From assembly GCA_020027535.1 (NCBI GenBank), contig JAHRAK010000068.1:1-33988 (forward strand): 33,988 nucleotides of DNA, read 5' to 3'. The stretch is from Nitrospirales bacterium. Lineage in GTDB: Bacteria > Nitrospirota > Nitrospiria > Nitrospirales > UBA8639. The notes under the pieces are model-generated. The model saw only the letters and a program-made list of their open reading frames with translations. It was not told the DNA's origin and did not search any database. The first letter of the stretch is position 1, and each line of letters begins with the position of its first letter. Both the position numbers and the translations under genes were made by a program. Shown here one piece after another: positions 15,806 through 21,807 of the stretch.

Positions 15806-16288
15806 TTAATCTTCAGCCAGCGGGTGCCATTGAGAAAACGTCGCGGCTTGCCCTTGGGTGATCCCGTGGTCATCCAGGATGTTCCAGACCGTGGCCTGTT
15901 GGACGAGAAACCGCCGGCCGCTTCGCGAAATGCGTATTCCCTGGTAATCGGTCACGAATCCGTGTGTGGCCACCTGGTCGAGCATCCGGGCCCGCTCGGC
16001 TTGATTCGCGGGTTCCGCGGTCAAGCGCGAAGAGGTCGAGGTAAATTCCTCCCAGGTCCCTTCCCACAAGGCGAGGGCCTGTCGATTGCCGAAATTGAGG
16101 ATGGGGTCTTCCGCCTTGGTGTGGGAGGCCACCACAAACGGCGAAACATAGAGCCGTTCGCTTTGCTCCTCAAGCGTGCCCGTCCGGTCGATGAGTTCGC
16201 GCTTCAACCAGAACGCATAGCTGTCCAACAGCCATCGGATCCAGGTGAGGTCCATGGGGGGTAGTGGCTCTGAAGAACCGGTGTTCAT
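15806..16288 (-). CDS. MEKHLA domain protein (PAS-like)
   Basis: This 160-aa protein consists almost wholly of a MEKHLA domain, a PAS-related sensory or ligand-binding fold. Matching blocks are RLYVSPFVVASHTKAEDPIL, NFGNRQALALWEGTWEEF, then SRLTAEPANQAERARMLDQV, YQGIRISRSGRRFLVQQATV and WNILDD. The order NFGNRQAL-x-LWE...SGRRF...ATVWN is characteristic of the family. No signal peptide or output domain is present, so its role is unknown. It lies 33 bp downstream of aroK on the same strand and may be in that operon. The start is ATG at 16288; an internal ATG 11 codons later is possible. Confidence 0.85.
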   Translation of the reverse strand: MNTGSSEPLPPMDLTWIRWLLDSYAFWLKRELIDRTGTLEEQSERLYVSPFVVASHTKAEDPILNFGNRQALALWEGTWEEFTSTSSRLTAEPANQAERARMLDQVATHGFVTDYQGIRISRSGRRFLVQQATVWNILDDHGITQGQAATFSQWHPLAED

Positions 16289-16321
16289 ACGTTCTGTCCG
16301 GACAAAAGACCCACGATGCGG

Positions 16322-16849
16322 CTAGAACGATCGATCGATACCGTGGCCGCTGGCAATGGTCAGAATGTGAGAGGCGATCTCCTCCGGTGAGAGGTCGTTG
16401 GTGGCAATGATATGATCGGCCGCAGCTTGGTATTTCGGAGTACGCTCGGTCAGGACTTCTTGAATTTCCTCGAGAAACGTTTTCCCGGAGGTGAGCGCCG
16501 GGCGTTGCGTGTCATCCGAGATCCGCCGGGAAATCGTCGAAACCTCGGCGGTCAGCCAAAACACCAGGCCGTTGGGCTTCAATGCTTTTACGTTGTCCGG
16601 TCGCAGGATCAACCCCCCGCCGGTATCGATGACCAGGCAATCCCGGTCTTTGAGCGCGAGGCACACCTCCGTTTCGAGATTGCGAAAGTGTTCCCACCCG
16701 TGCTGGGCGACAATGTCCGGAATCGCTCTTTGAGCCTTTTCGACGATTTGCGCGTCCGTGGAGACGGCCCTCCACCCGAGTCGCGTCGCGAGGAGTTCCG
16801 CAACGGTGCTTTTCCCCGTTCCTCGATAACCGATGAGCACGAGATTCAT
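16322..16849 (-). CDS. aroK: Shikimate kinase
   Basis: This cytosolic kinase phosphorylates shikimate at the 3-OH with ATP, in the chorismate (aromatic amino acid) pathway. It is 175 aa, normal length. Motifs are Walker A GYRGTGKS (7-14), shikimate-binding Asp32 and Arg56 (STDAQIVEK; HFRNLETEV), the glycine-rich DTGGGLILR (75-83), and the lid region DTQRPALTSG. I chose ATG at 16849. An in-frame GTG at 16858 lies inside the aroE stop region and repeat B. It directly follows aroE, the preceding step of the pathway, in a single operon. Confidence 0.94.
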   Translation of the reverse strand: MNLVLIGYRGTGKSTVAELLATRLGWRAVSTDAQIVEKAQRAIPDIVAQHGWEHFRNLETEVCLALKDRDCLVIDTGGGLILRPDNVKALKPNGLVFWLTAEVSTISRRISDDTQRPALTSGKTFLEEIQEVLTERTPKYQAAADHIIATNDLSPEEIASHILTIASGHGIDRSF

Positions 16850-16851
16850 GG

Positions 16852-16884
16852 CCCTCACCCTTGCCCTCTCCCGGGGGGAGAGGG
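16852..16884. repeat. Repeat family B at the aroE/aroK junction
   Basis: CCCTCACCCTTG, then CCCTCTCC and GGGAGAGGG arms. This is the reverse orientation of the copies at 12785 and 25076. It encodes the last residues of AroE and supplies the leader and Shine-Dalgarno-like purines of aroK. Confidence 0.75.
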
Positions 16885-17754
16885 AGAACTAGAGGGAGAT
16901 CTTGAAAATTGGGACTCCAGGACCTGACGCATGACGGGGATTGGTGCGGATTGGCCCGTCCACAATTCGAATTGGGCGACGGCCTGATGCAGGAACATTT
17001 CCAAGCCACGGATCGTCGGGCATCCGGCGTCCCGCGCTTCCTTCAGTAATTGCGTGTCCAAGGGGTTGTAGACGATATCCATGACCGTCAGGTTTGGATG
17101 GAAAAAGCGTTGGGGTACACAGGTCTGTTCGGTGTGCGGATCCATCCCCACGGGGGTGCAGTGGATCATGACCTGCGCCTGGGCCAGGGCCGGCTCCAGT
17201 GTGTTCGCATCGAGCGGGTGATCTTCAATGTGAAGCGTCGTACCTTCACGAAGATTACGGGCCAGGGTTTGGCGTTCCTCCTCTTCGATTGCAAGGATCG
17301 TGAGCCCGCGGGCGGGAGTCGCAAGCGCGAGCCCGAACGTAATGGCCCGTGCGGCTCCGCCCGATCCGATAACAACGACCTGTTTCCCGGCGAGTTCGAC
17401 GCCTGCGTGTTGTAACGCCAGGAGGGCGCCGGAGGCGTCCGTATTGTATCCGGCAAGGGTGTCGTCCGATTTCACGATGGTGTTGACGGCCCCGATGTGG
17501 CGGGCCGTGGGATCGATCGTATCCAGGTGGGCCATGACCGAGACTTTATGGGGGATCGTGACGCTGAACCCCCTGAGGTTGCCTAACGCGCGGATTCCGT
17601 GAAGGGCATGGAGCACGTCTTCAACGGGAAAGGCCAGGTACACGTAATTCAGCCCCAAGTGTCGAAACGCGGCATTGTGAATGGCCGGGGATAGCGAGTG
17701 TTTCACCGGATGGCCGAGGACTCCGCACAATTGCGTGTCGGTATTGATTTTCAT
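16855..17754 (-). CDS. aroE: Shikimate dehydrogenase
   Basis: This NADP-dependent enzyme reduces 3-dehydroshikimate to shikimate. It is 299 aa, somewhat over the usual 270-290. Motifs are VLGHPVKHSLSPAIHNAAF (substrate Ser residues), SVTIPHKVSVM with catalytic Lys70, GAVNTIV, GYNTDASG with Asp106, the NADP loop VVIGSGGAARA (128-137), and the C-terminal GLEMFLHQAVAQFELW block. The last 15 or so residues (SRSPSSSPSPPGRGQG) are encoded by repeat B rather than by family sequence. AAGGAG lies five bases before the ATG at 17754, so the longer open frame to 18150 is rejected. Confidence 0.94.
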   Translation of the reverse strand: MKINTDTQLCGVLGHPVKHSLSPAIHNAAFRHLGLNYVYLAFPVEDVLHALHGIRALGNLRGFSVTIPHKVSVMAHLDTIDPTARHIGAVNTIVKSDDTLAGYNTDASGALLALQHAGVELAGKQVVVIGSGGAARAITFGLALATPARGLTILAIEEEERQTLARNLREGTTLHIEDHPLDANTLEPALAQAQVMIHCTPVGMDPHTEQTCVPQRFFHPNLTVMDIVYNPLDTQLLKEARDAGCPTIRGLEMFLHQAVAQFELWTGQSAPIPVMRQVLESQFSRSPSSSPSPPGRGQG

Positions 17755-17774
17755 GAAGGCTCCTTCACGTCTTG

Positions 17775-17795
17775 CCGGGCCGGGTTCCGGCCCGG
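17775..17795 (-). promoter_or_regulatory. GC-rich hairpin in the aroE leader
   Basis: CCGGGCCGG and CCGGCCCGG form a perfect nine-base stem with loop GTT. The 5' edge of the aroE Shine-Dalgarno is about 9-10 bases away. Such a stem in the transcript leader could affect translation or termination; function is inferred only. Confidence 0.35.
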
Positions 17796-17817
17796 GATAG
17801 GCCTGATGCCGCCCGTT

Positions 17818-17976
17818 CCCCTCCTTTGTAAGGACGGGAACTTTTTCCGAAGAGGGAAAAGTTGGGAGGTAGAGCGGTTGATTGGAAGGCTGAACTGTGC
17901 AGGGTTGATCCCTCCAGTGCCCAGAAGTGCCCGTATGAACTCTACCCCACCGTCGTCTCCCCTTACAAAGGGGAGG
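17818..17976. repeat. Head-to-head pair of repeat family A upstream of aroE
   Basis: The forward copy (17818-17874) has CCCCTCCTT and AAGGACGGG around TGT, then an extra AACTTTTTCC / GGGAAAAGTT hairpin before GGGAGGTAGAG. The reverse copy (17940-17976) has CTCTACCCCAC, then CTCCCCTT / AAGGGGAG around ACA. Both lie in the 452-bp gap between aroE and the VOC gene. Apart from these, the aroE leader hairpin and the promoter at 18123, I see nothing in that gap. Confidence 0.8.
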
Positions 17977-18122
17977 AAAAGAGCAACGTCTCTGCTCGAA
18001 GGCAGTGATCTGCCTCATGCCGCAGGGTGTGTAGTTATCACATAATGATTGCCCCGAACTCAACGGCCCCGGAGGACCGGGAGAGCATACTCCGCTGCAG
18101 AACGTGAAAAAGTCGGGTTGTG

Positions 18123-18151
18123 TTGTTGGAAGCCGTGAGGTGCAGTACAAT
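18123..18151 (+). promoter_or_regulatory. Sigma-70-like promoter for the VOC gene and uvrC
   Basis: TTGTTG (18123-18128) and TACAAT (18146-18151) are separated by 17 bases. A start near 18158 would give a leader of about 50 bases before the ATG at 18207. Confidence 0.45.
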
Positions 18152-18206
18152 ACTGATGTGTCTGCCGCGACAAGTCTGTTCCTGTAAACGCGGAAGGATT
18201 CCTGCG

Positions 18207-18605
18207 ATGATCGTCAAAAAATTGCTGCACACACGAATGCGCGTCAGTGACATGGATGCTACCATCGCGTTTTACCGGGACGTGCTGGGGTTGGAAGTGT
18301 TGGAACGCAAGGTGTCGCCGCGCGGGTCGCACTTGGCCTTTCTGGCGGTTCCCAACAGCGAGGAACTCATTGAACTGTGCAGTTTCCCGGAGAGTGGGCC
18401 CGTCAGCGTGCAGGAAGATCTGGTCCATCTCGCGTTTGAGGTCGATGACCTTGACCGGACGATCGATCAGTTGCAGGCCAAGCACGTTCCCATCACGGAT
18501 GGCCCGACTCGAACCTCGTCGGGAAGCCGGTTTCTTTTCATCGATGCTCCGGATGGCTATGAAGTGGAGTTGATCGAACGACCGCCGGGTACGGTGACCG
18601 CGTAG
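18207..18605 (+). CDS. VOC-family protein (glyoxalase I-like)
   Basis: This is a single-fold vicinal-oxygen-chelate metalloprotein of 132 aa, closest in look to lactoylglutathione lyase (glyoxalase I). The first half-module has LLHTRMRVSDMDATIAFYRD with the metal His near residue 8, then LGLEVLERK and NSEELIELC with a metal Glu. The second half has VHLAFEVDDLDRTIDQLQ with a metal His, and a terminal DGYEVELIER with a metal Glu. All four expected ligands are thus present. The substrate could be the methylglyoxal hemithioacetal or another small molecule. AAGGA lies eight bases before the ATG at 18207. uvrC follows 12 bp later. Confidence 0.85.
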   Translation: MIVKKLLHTRMRVSDMDATIAFYRDVLGLEVLERKVSPRGSHLAFLAVPNSEELIELCSFPESGPVSVQEDLVHLAFEVDDLDRTIDQLQAKHVPITDGPTRTSSGSRFLFIDAPDGYEVELIERPPGTVTA

Positions 18606-18617
18606 CAGGCTTCACCC

Positions 18618-20348
18618 ATGACCAACCCCCGCCCGAACATCCTGAGCGGAGCGAAGCGGAGTCGAAGGGCTCTCGAATCGACCCTGGCCCACCTGCCCAA
18701 TCAGCCCGGCGTGTACCTGATGAAAGGCAAGGGCGGTGAAATACTCTACATCGGGAAAGCCCTGGTGTTGGCGGACCGGGTGCGCTCGTATTTTCAGAAA
18801 GGCAGCGACCCGAGTCCCAAGACTCGCGTGTTGACGTCCCTGATTCATGATATCGAAACGATCGTCACACGATCAGACTTGGAAGCCCTCTTACTCGAAA
18901 GCAGCCTGGTCAAACGCCATCGACCCAGGTTCAACGTGGTGCTTCGCGATGATAAGCACTATCCGTATCTCCGCCTGCCGGTGAAGGACAATTTTCCCCG
19001 TCTCTCGATTGTGCGTCGCGTGAAGAACGACGGGGCGCTGTATTTTGGCCCCTACGTGCCCTCGGGAGCGCTTCGAGAAACCTTGAAAGTCATCAAAAAA
19101 GTGTTCCCGCTGGCGACGTGCAAGATCGACATCAATGGGACGGCCGACCGGGCCTGTCTGGAATTTGAAATCAAACGCTGCATGGCGCCCTGTACCGGCA
19201 ACCAGTCGCAGGAAGATTATCATCGCATCGTCGACCAGGTTCGCTGTTTTCTGGAGGGGCGGGATAAGGAATTGCTGGACGGGTTGCGAAAGGACATGGA
19301 AACGGCCGCCGGCCACGAAGCATTTGAAGAAGCGGCCCGGTTGCGGGATCGTATGGCAAGCATCTCCAAGACGTTGGAAAAACAGCGCGTGGCTCAAATA
19401 GGCCCCATGGACCAGGATATCATCGGCTTGGCCAGGATCGGACGGGCGGCGGATCTGCAACTGTTGTTTGTGCGCGGCGGCTTGTTGATCGGTCGCAAGG
19501 ACTTTTTTTGGGTTGATACGAAAGAGGCTGCCGGCGAGGAGTTGATTCGATCGGCCATCGAGCAATTCTACAATAAGGACACCTTGCCCCCCAAGGAACT
19601 GTTGGTGTCCGAAGCGCTGTCCGACCGGGAATTGCTTCAACGCTGGCTCAGTCACAAGAAAGGCCGGCGGGTGCGGATCCTGATTCCCGAACGAGGGGTG
19701 AAACGCCAACTGCTCCAATTAGCCGAAGAAAATGCCGCTACGGCCATTGGGGAACATCTGCGTAAAATCGCGGTGGAACACAAGGAAGCCGAAGACTTGC
19801 AGCGCTTTCTCGGGTTGCCGAAGGCGCCGAGCCGGGTGGAAGGGTTTGATATTTCCAATACCATGGGCACCCATTCCGTGGCTTCGATGGTGGTGTGGGA
19901 AGACGGCAAAATGAAGAAAGCGGATTACCGGCGGTTTCGCATCAGGACCGTCGAGGGGGCGAACGATTTTGCGAGCATGGAGGAAGTCGTCAAGCGCCGG
20001 TACGGCGGCACCCTCGCCACCCGGGCCAATAAGATGCTGCCGCTTCCCGATCTTATCCTGATCGATGGAGGAGTCGGGCAATTGGGAGCCGCGGTGGACG
20101 CGTTGCGGGAACTCGGCTATGGTCACCTCCCCATCATCGGGTTAGCCAAGGCCAAAGGGGAGAAAGAAGAGCGAATATACGCACCCGGGCATCGTGACCC
20201 GCTCATCCTGTCCCCGACGTCCCACGTTTCCCGCTTGGTCCAGCGCATCCGGGACGAAGCGCATCGCTTCGCCATCGCCTACCATCGAAAACTCCGAGGC
20301 CAGGCCTTCGTCGTGCCGGTGTCGAAATCGGCCAAATCCCGGAAATAA
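18618..20348 (+). CDS. uvrC: UvrC excinuclease subunit, lacking the C-terminal HhH domain
   Basis: This nuclease of UvrABC nucleotide-excision repair is 576 aa. The GIY-YIG domain that makes the 3' cut has GVY (31-33), YIG (44-46) and Arg54. A Cys-containing block follows (CLEFEIKRCMAPCTG), then the UvrB-interacting UVR segment (GHEAFEEAARLRDRMASI). The RNase H-like domain that makes the 5' cut has EGFDISNTMG, LPDLILIDGGVGQLGA and RDEAHRFAIAYHRKLR. Family members then carry a tandem helix-hairpin-helix domain of about 50 residues. Here the protein ends 18 residues on, at VPVSKSAKSRK, and no HhH sequence appears in other frames. Codons 7-17 are encoded by a dispersed repeat (family C). Confidence 0.93.
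   Translation: MTNPRPNILSGAKRSRRALESTLAHLPNQPGVYLMKGKGGEILYIGKALVLADRVRSYFQKGSDPSPKTRVLTSLIHDIETIVTRSDLEALLLESSLVKRHRPRFNVVLRDDKHYPYLRLPVKDNFPRLSIVRRVKNDGALYFGPYVPSGALRETLKVIKKVFPLATCKIDINGTADRACLEFEIKRCMAPCTGNQSQEDYHRIVDQVRCFLEGRDKELLDGLRKDMETAAGHEAFEEAARLRDRMASISKTLEKQRVAQIGPMDQDIIGLARIGRAADLQLLFVRGGLLIGRKDFFWVDTKEAAGEELIRSAIEQFYNKDTLPPKELLVSEALSDRELLQRWLSHKKGRRVRILIPERGVKRQLLQLAEENAATAIGEHLRKIAVEHKEAEDLQRFLGLPKAPSRVEGFDISNTMGTHSVASMVVWEDGKMKKADYRRFRIRTVEGANDFASMEEVVKRRYGGTLATRANKMLPLPDLILIDGGVGQLGAAVDALRELGYGHLPIIGLAKAKGEKEERIYAPGHRDPLILSPTSHVSRLVQRIRDEAHRFAIAYHRKLRGQAFVVPVSKSAKSRK
18638..18669 (+). repeat. Repeat family C inside the uvrC coding start
   Basis: The element begins CATCCTGAGCGGAGCG and ends GGAGTCGAAGGG. 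Its shared ends, CCTGAGC and GTCGAAGGG, match the elements at 8827-8845 and (diverged) 14711-14729. It is read in frame as codons 7-17 of uvrC. Confidence 0.7.
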
Positions 20349-20491
20349 GCGGAAGGTGCTCCCGCCGCCTCCGTTATCCCTCCGCTCACCGAAAGTGTTA
20401 CAGCAGATTCCTACGAGGTGCCGAAAAATGATTCCCAAAGACTCCGAGCCGGTTGATTGCTGAATGCTGTTAATGATGGAATAATGCGTTC

Positions 20492-20728
20492 ATGGCAGTA
20501 CAGATCACCATCAAGGGTGTGCCCGAGGAAGTTCGCGATGAACTCGCAATGCGTGCCGCCCTCCAACGCCAGTCCATGCAGGAATTCCTCCGTTGCGAAT
20601 TGGAGCGTATCGCGTCGCGGCCATCCGTTGGCGCGTGGCTGCAAGGCGTTCGCAACCGCAAGGCAGGAACGAAAACTCGGACCCCACCGTCTCGCATCCT
20701 CCGCGCCCGTGATGCGGGACGGACGTAA
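20492..20728 (+). CDS. FitA/VapB-like RHH antitoxin, orphan
   Basis: This small antitoxin of 78 aa has an N-terminal ribbon-helix-helix of the FitA type: AVQITIKGVPEEVRDELAMRA, then LQRQSMQEFLRCELERIA. The C-terminal tail (WLQGVRNRKAGTKTRTPPSRI) would wrap the PIN toxin. The stop overlaps the ATG of what should be vapC, but that gene is only a stub. The protein may now be orphan, or may repress other promoters. It follows uvrC by 143 bp. That gap shows no other feature. Confidence 0.75.
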   Translation: MAVQITIKGVPEEVRDELAMRAALQRQSMQEFLRCELERIASRPSVGAWLQGVRNRKAGTKTRTPPSRILRARDAGRT

Positions 20729-20772
20729 TGATTATCGTGGATAGCTTCGTGCCGGTGGCTGGTGCTGCCTGA
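20728..20772 (+). pseudogene. vapC remnant (first 14 codons)
   Basis: Overlapping the antitoxin stop as TAATG, this frame reads MIIVDSFVPVAGAA and then stops. The start matches PIN-domain toxins (M-I-V-D-x-S-V-x-V-A), and D5 is the first metal-binding Asp. No continuation of a PIN domain is apparent in 20773-20931. The toxin gene has been cut off, leaving only its start. Confidence 0.6.
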
Positions 20773-20931
20773 CCGGAAGCTCAGCCGCGCCTCCGGACCC
20801 ACGTGCGAAGTCATCACTCCACCCCGTTTGTAGACAAGAACGAAAAGCCCAGAGCCGAACTTTTCCAGATAGTTTAAGAAGTTATCTTCGACGAGGATCG
20901 TCGGCATGCGCATTTTCTCGGTTCTCGCTGT

Positions 20932-21330
20932 CTACAGCCGCTGCACGTTGGACAATGTGGCCATCCTGCGGTCCAGCGTCAGGGTCTCCAACCCGGCCCG
21001 TGAGTAGTCATCGGCGATGAGTCTGTCGAAGAGTCCGGGACCGCCTGAGGCTGAAAGGGCTTCAATGACGGCCGGCCCATTCAGGGGGGCAACCAAGCCG
21101 CTGGTCAACGCATCGAGGAGACCGGCACGGGCGTTGGCGCTGAGGATGCCGTAGTGGTGCATCAAGGCGACGTAGGCTTCATCTATGGCTTGGTTGGACG
21201 CGAATAGTTCGCACTTCCGTTCCTTCGTTAAGGCGACAAGACGGCATATACAACGCTCGAAGTCGTCTTGCGGCTCCCGTACAACCAGCCTGACCAGGAT
21301 TGAGGTGTCAACGCCGTAGTGAGGGGCCAT
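20932..21330 (-). CDS. PIN-domain toxin (VapC-like)
   Basis: This is a metal-dependent ribonuclease toxin of the PIN family, 132 aa. The expected acidic residues occur in order: VDTSILVRLV (Asp8), NQAIDEAYVAL (central Asp/Glu), LFDRLIADDYSRAG, and the late LTLDRRMATL. VapC-type enzymes usually cut tRNA or rRNA loops, but the target is not predictable from sequence. The ATG lies within the last codons of the upstream AbrB-type antitoxin gene (23-bp overlap), as in many VapBC operons. Confidence 0.85.
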   Translation of the reverse strand: MAPHYGVDTSILVRLVVREPQDDFERCICRLVALTKERKCELFASNQAIDEAYVALMHHYGILSANARAGLLDALTSGLVAPLNGPAVIEALSASGGPGLFDRLIADDYSRAGLETLTLDRRMATLSNVQRL

Positions 21331-21559
21331 ATCCTTGTTCCCGTTGGTCCCGGAATTTGCGGATGTCGAATGGCGGATGTCCGGGGGGAATCTTGTCTCT
21401 GAGCGTCCCCAATTTCGAATAGTCGATCCGTCTTGGTCGCAGAATGAAGCCGTCGGGACTCTCTTGCAGTTCGAGTTGGTCGCCCGGGCCTACGCCCAGC
21501 GCATCCAGCACCCGAGCCGGGAACGTGACCTGTCGCTTTGATGTAATCTTGACGATCAT
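21308..21559 (-). CDS. AbrB/SpoVT-type antitoxin (VapB-like)
   Basis: This antitoxin partner of the PIN toxin is 83 aa. The swapped-hairpin AbrB DNA-binding domain fills the N-terminus (IVKITSKRQVTFPARVLDAL, then GVGPGDQLELQESPDGFILR). The C-terminal tail (LGTLRDKIPPGHPPFDIRKF) would neutralise the toxin. The true start is ATG at 21559, with GTAAGGAGG a few bases upstream. The much longer frame to 21763 adds non-family residues and is rejected. Confidence 0.87.
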   Translation of the reverse strand: MIVKITSKRQVTFPARVLDALGVGPGDQLELQESPDGFILRPRRIDYSKLGTLRDKIPPGHPPFDIRKFRDQREQGYGPSLRR

Positions 21560-21568
21560 GGCGATCCT

Positions 21569-21595
21569 CCTTACCAAAATCTTATATAAGTAAGG
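21569..21595. promoter_or_regulatory. Candidate operator of the VapB-like antitoxin
   Basis: CCTTAC (21569-21574) and GTAAGG (21590-21595) form an inverted repeat. Inside it lies a perfect palindrome, CTTATATAAG (21581-21590), which also offers a -10-like TATAAG. The site overlaps the ribosome-binding region of the antitoxin gene. Autoregulation is usual for VapB proteins; this site is inferred. Confidence 0.4.
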
Positions 21596-21807
21596 CGAAA
21601 GAATCAAACATGGAGTAGCTTGTCCGGCGTCGGCCGTTGTGGTCGTTGGACTCAAAAGGTGAAACATAAAATCGGCAATCTGCCAAGGAACCGACAACAG
21701 TGACAGGGCCGAACTGCTCTTATCTTGTCGCCTGTCTGTCGCTGTGGTACATTTTTTCTTCATCCTAGGCGCGGGGCGGGCATTGCCTGACCGCGTTCAT
21801 CCAACCC

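Noticed and set aside
15655-15873. 72-codon frame overlapping tacA and the MEKHLA gene end
   Set aside because: It overlaps two supported genes in other frames, has no ribosome site and no family resemblance.
20470-20913. 147-codon minus frame beginning MRMPTILVEDNFLNYLEKFG
   Set aside because: Most of it is antisense to the RHH antitoxin. The first 40 residues look protein-like but I could not assign them.
21560-21807. T-box or amino-acid leader before leuS
   Set aside because: Most of this stretch is the promoter side of the opposite antitoxin gene. No specifier hairpin, T-box sequence or terminator is seen.
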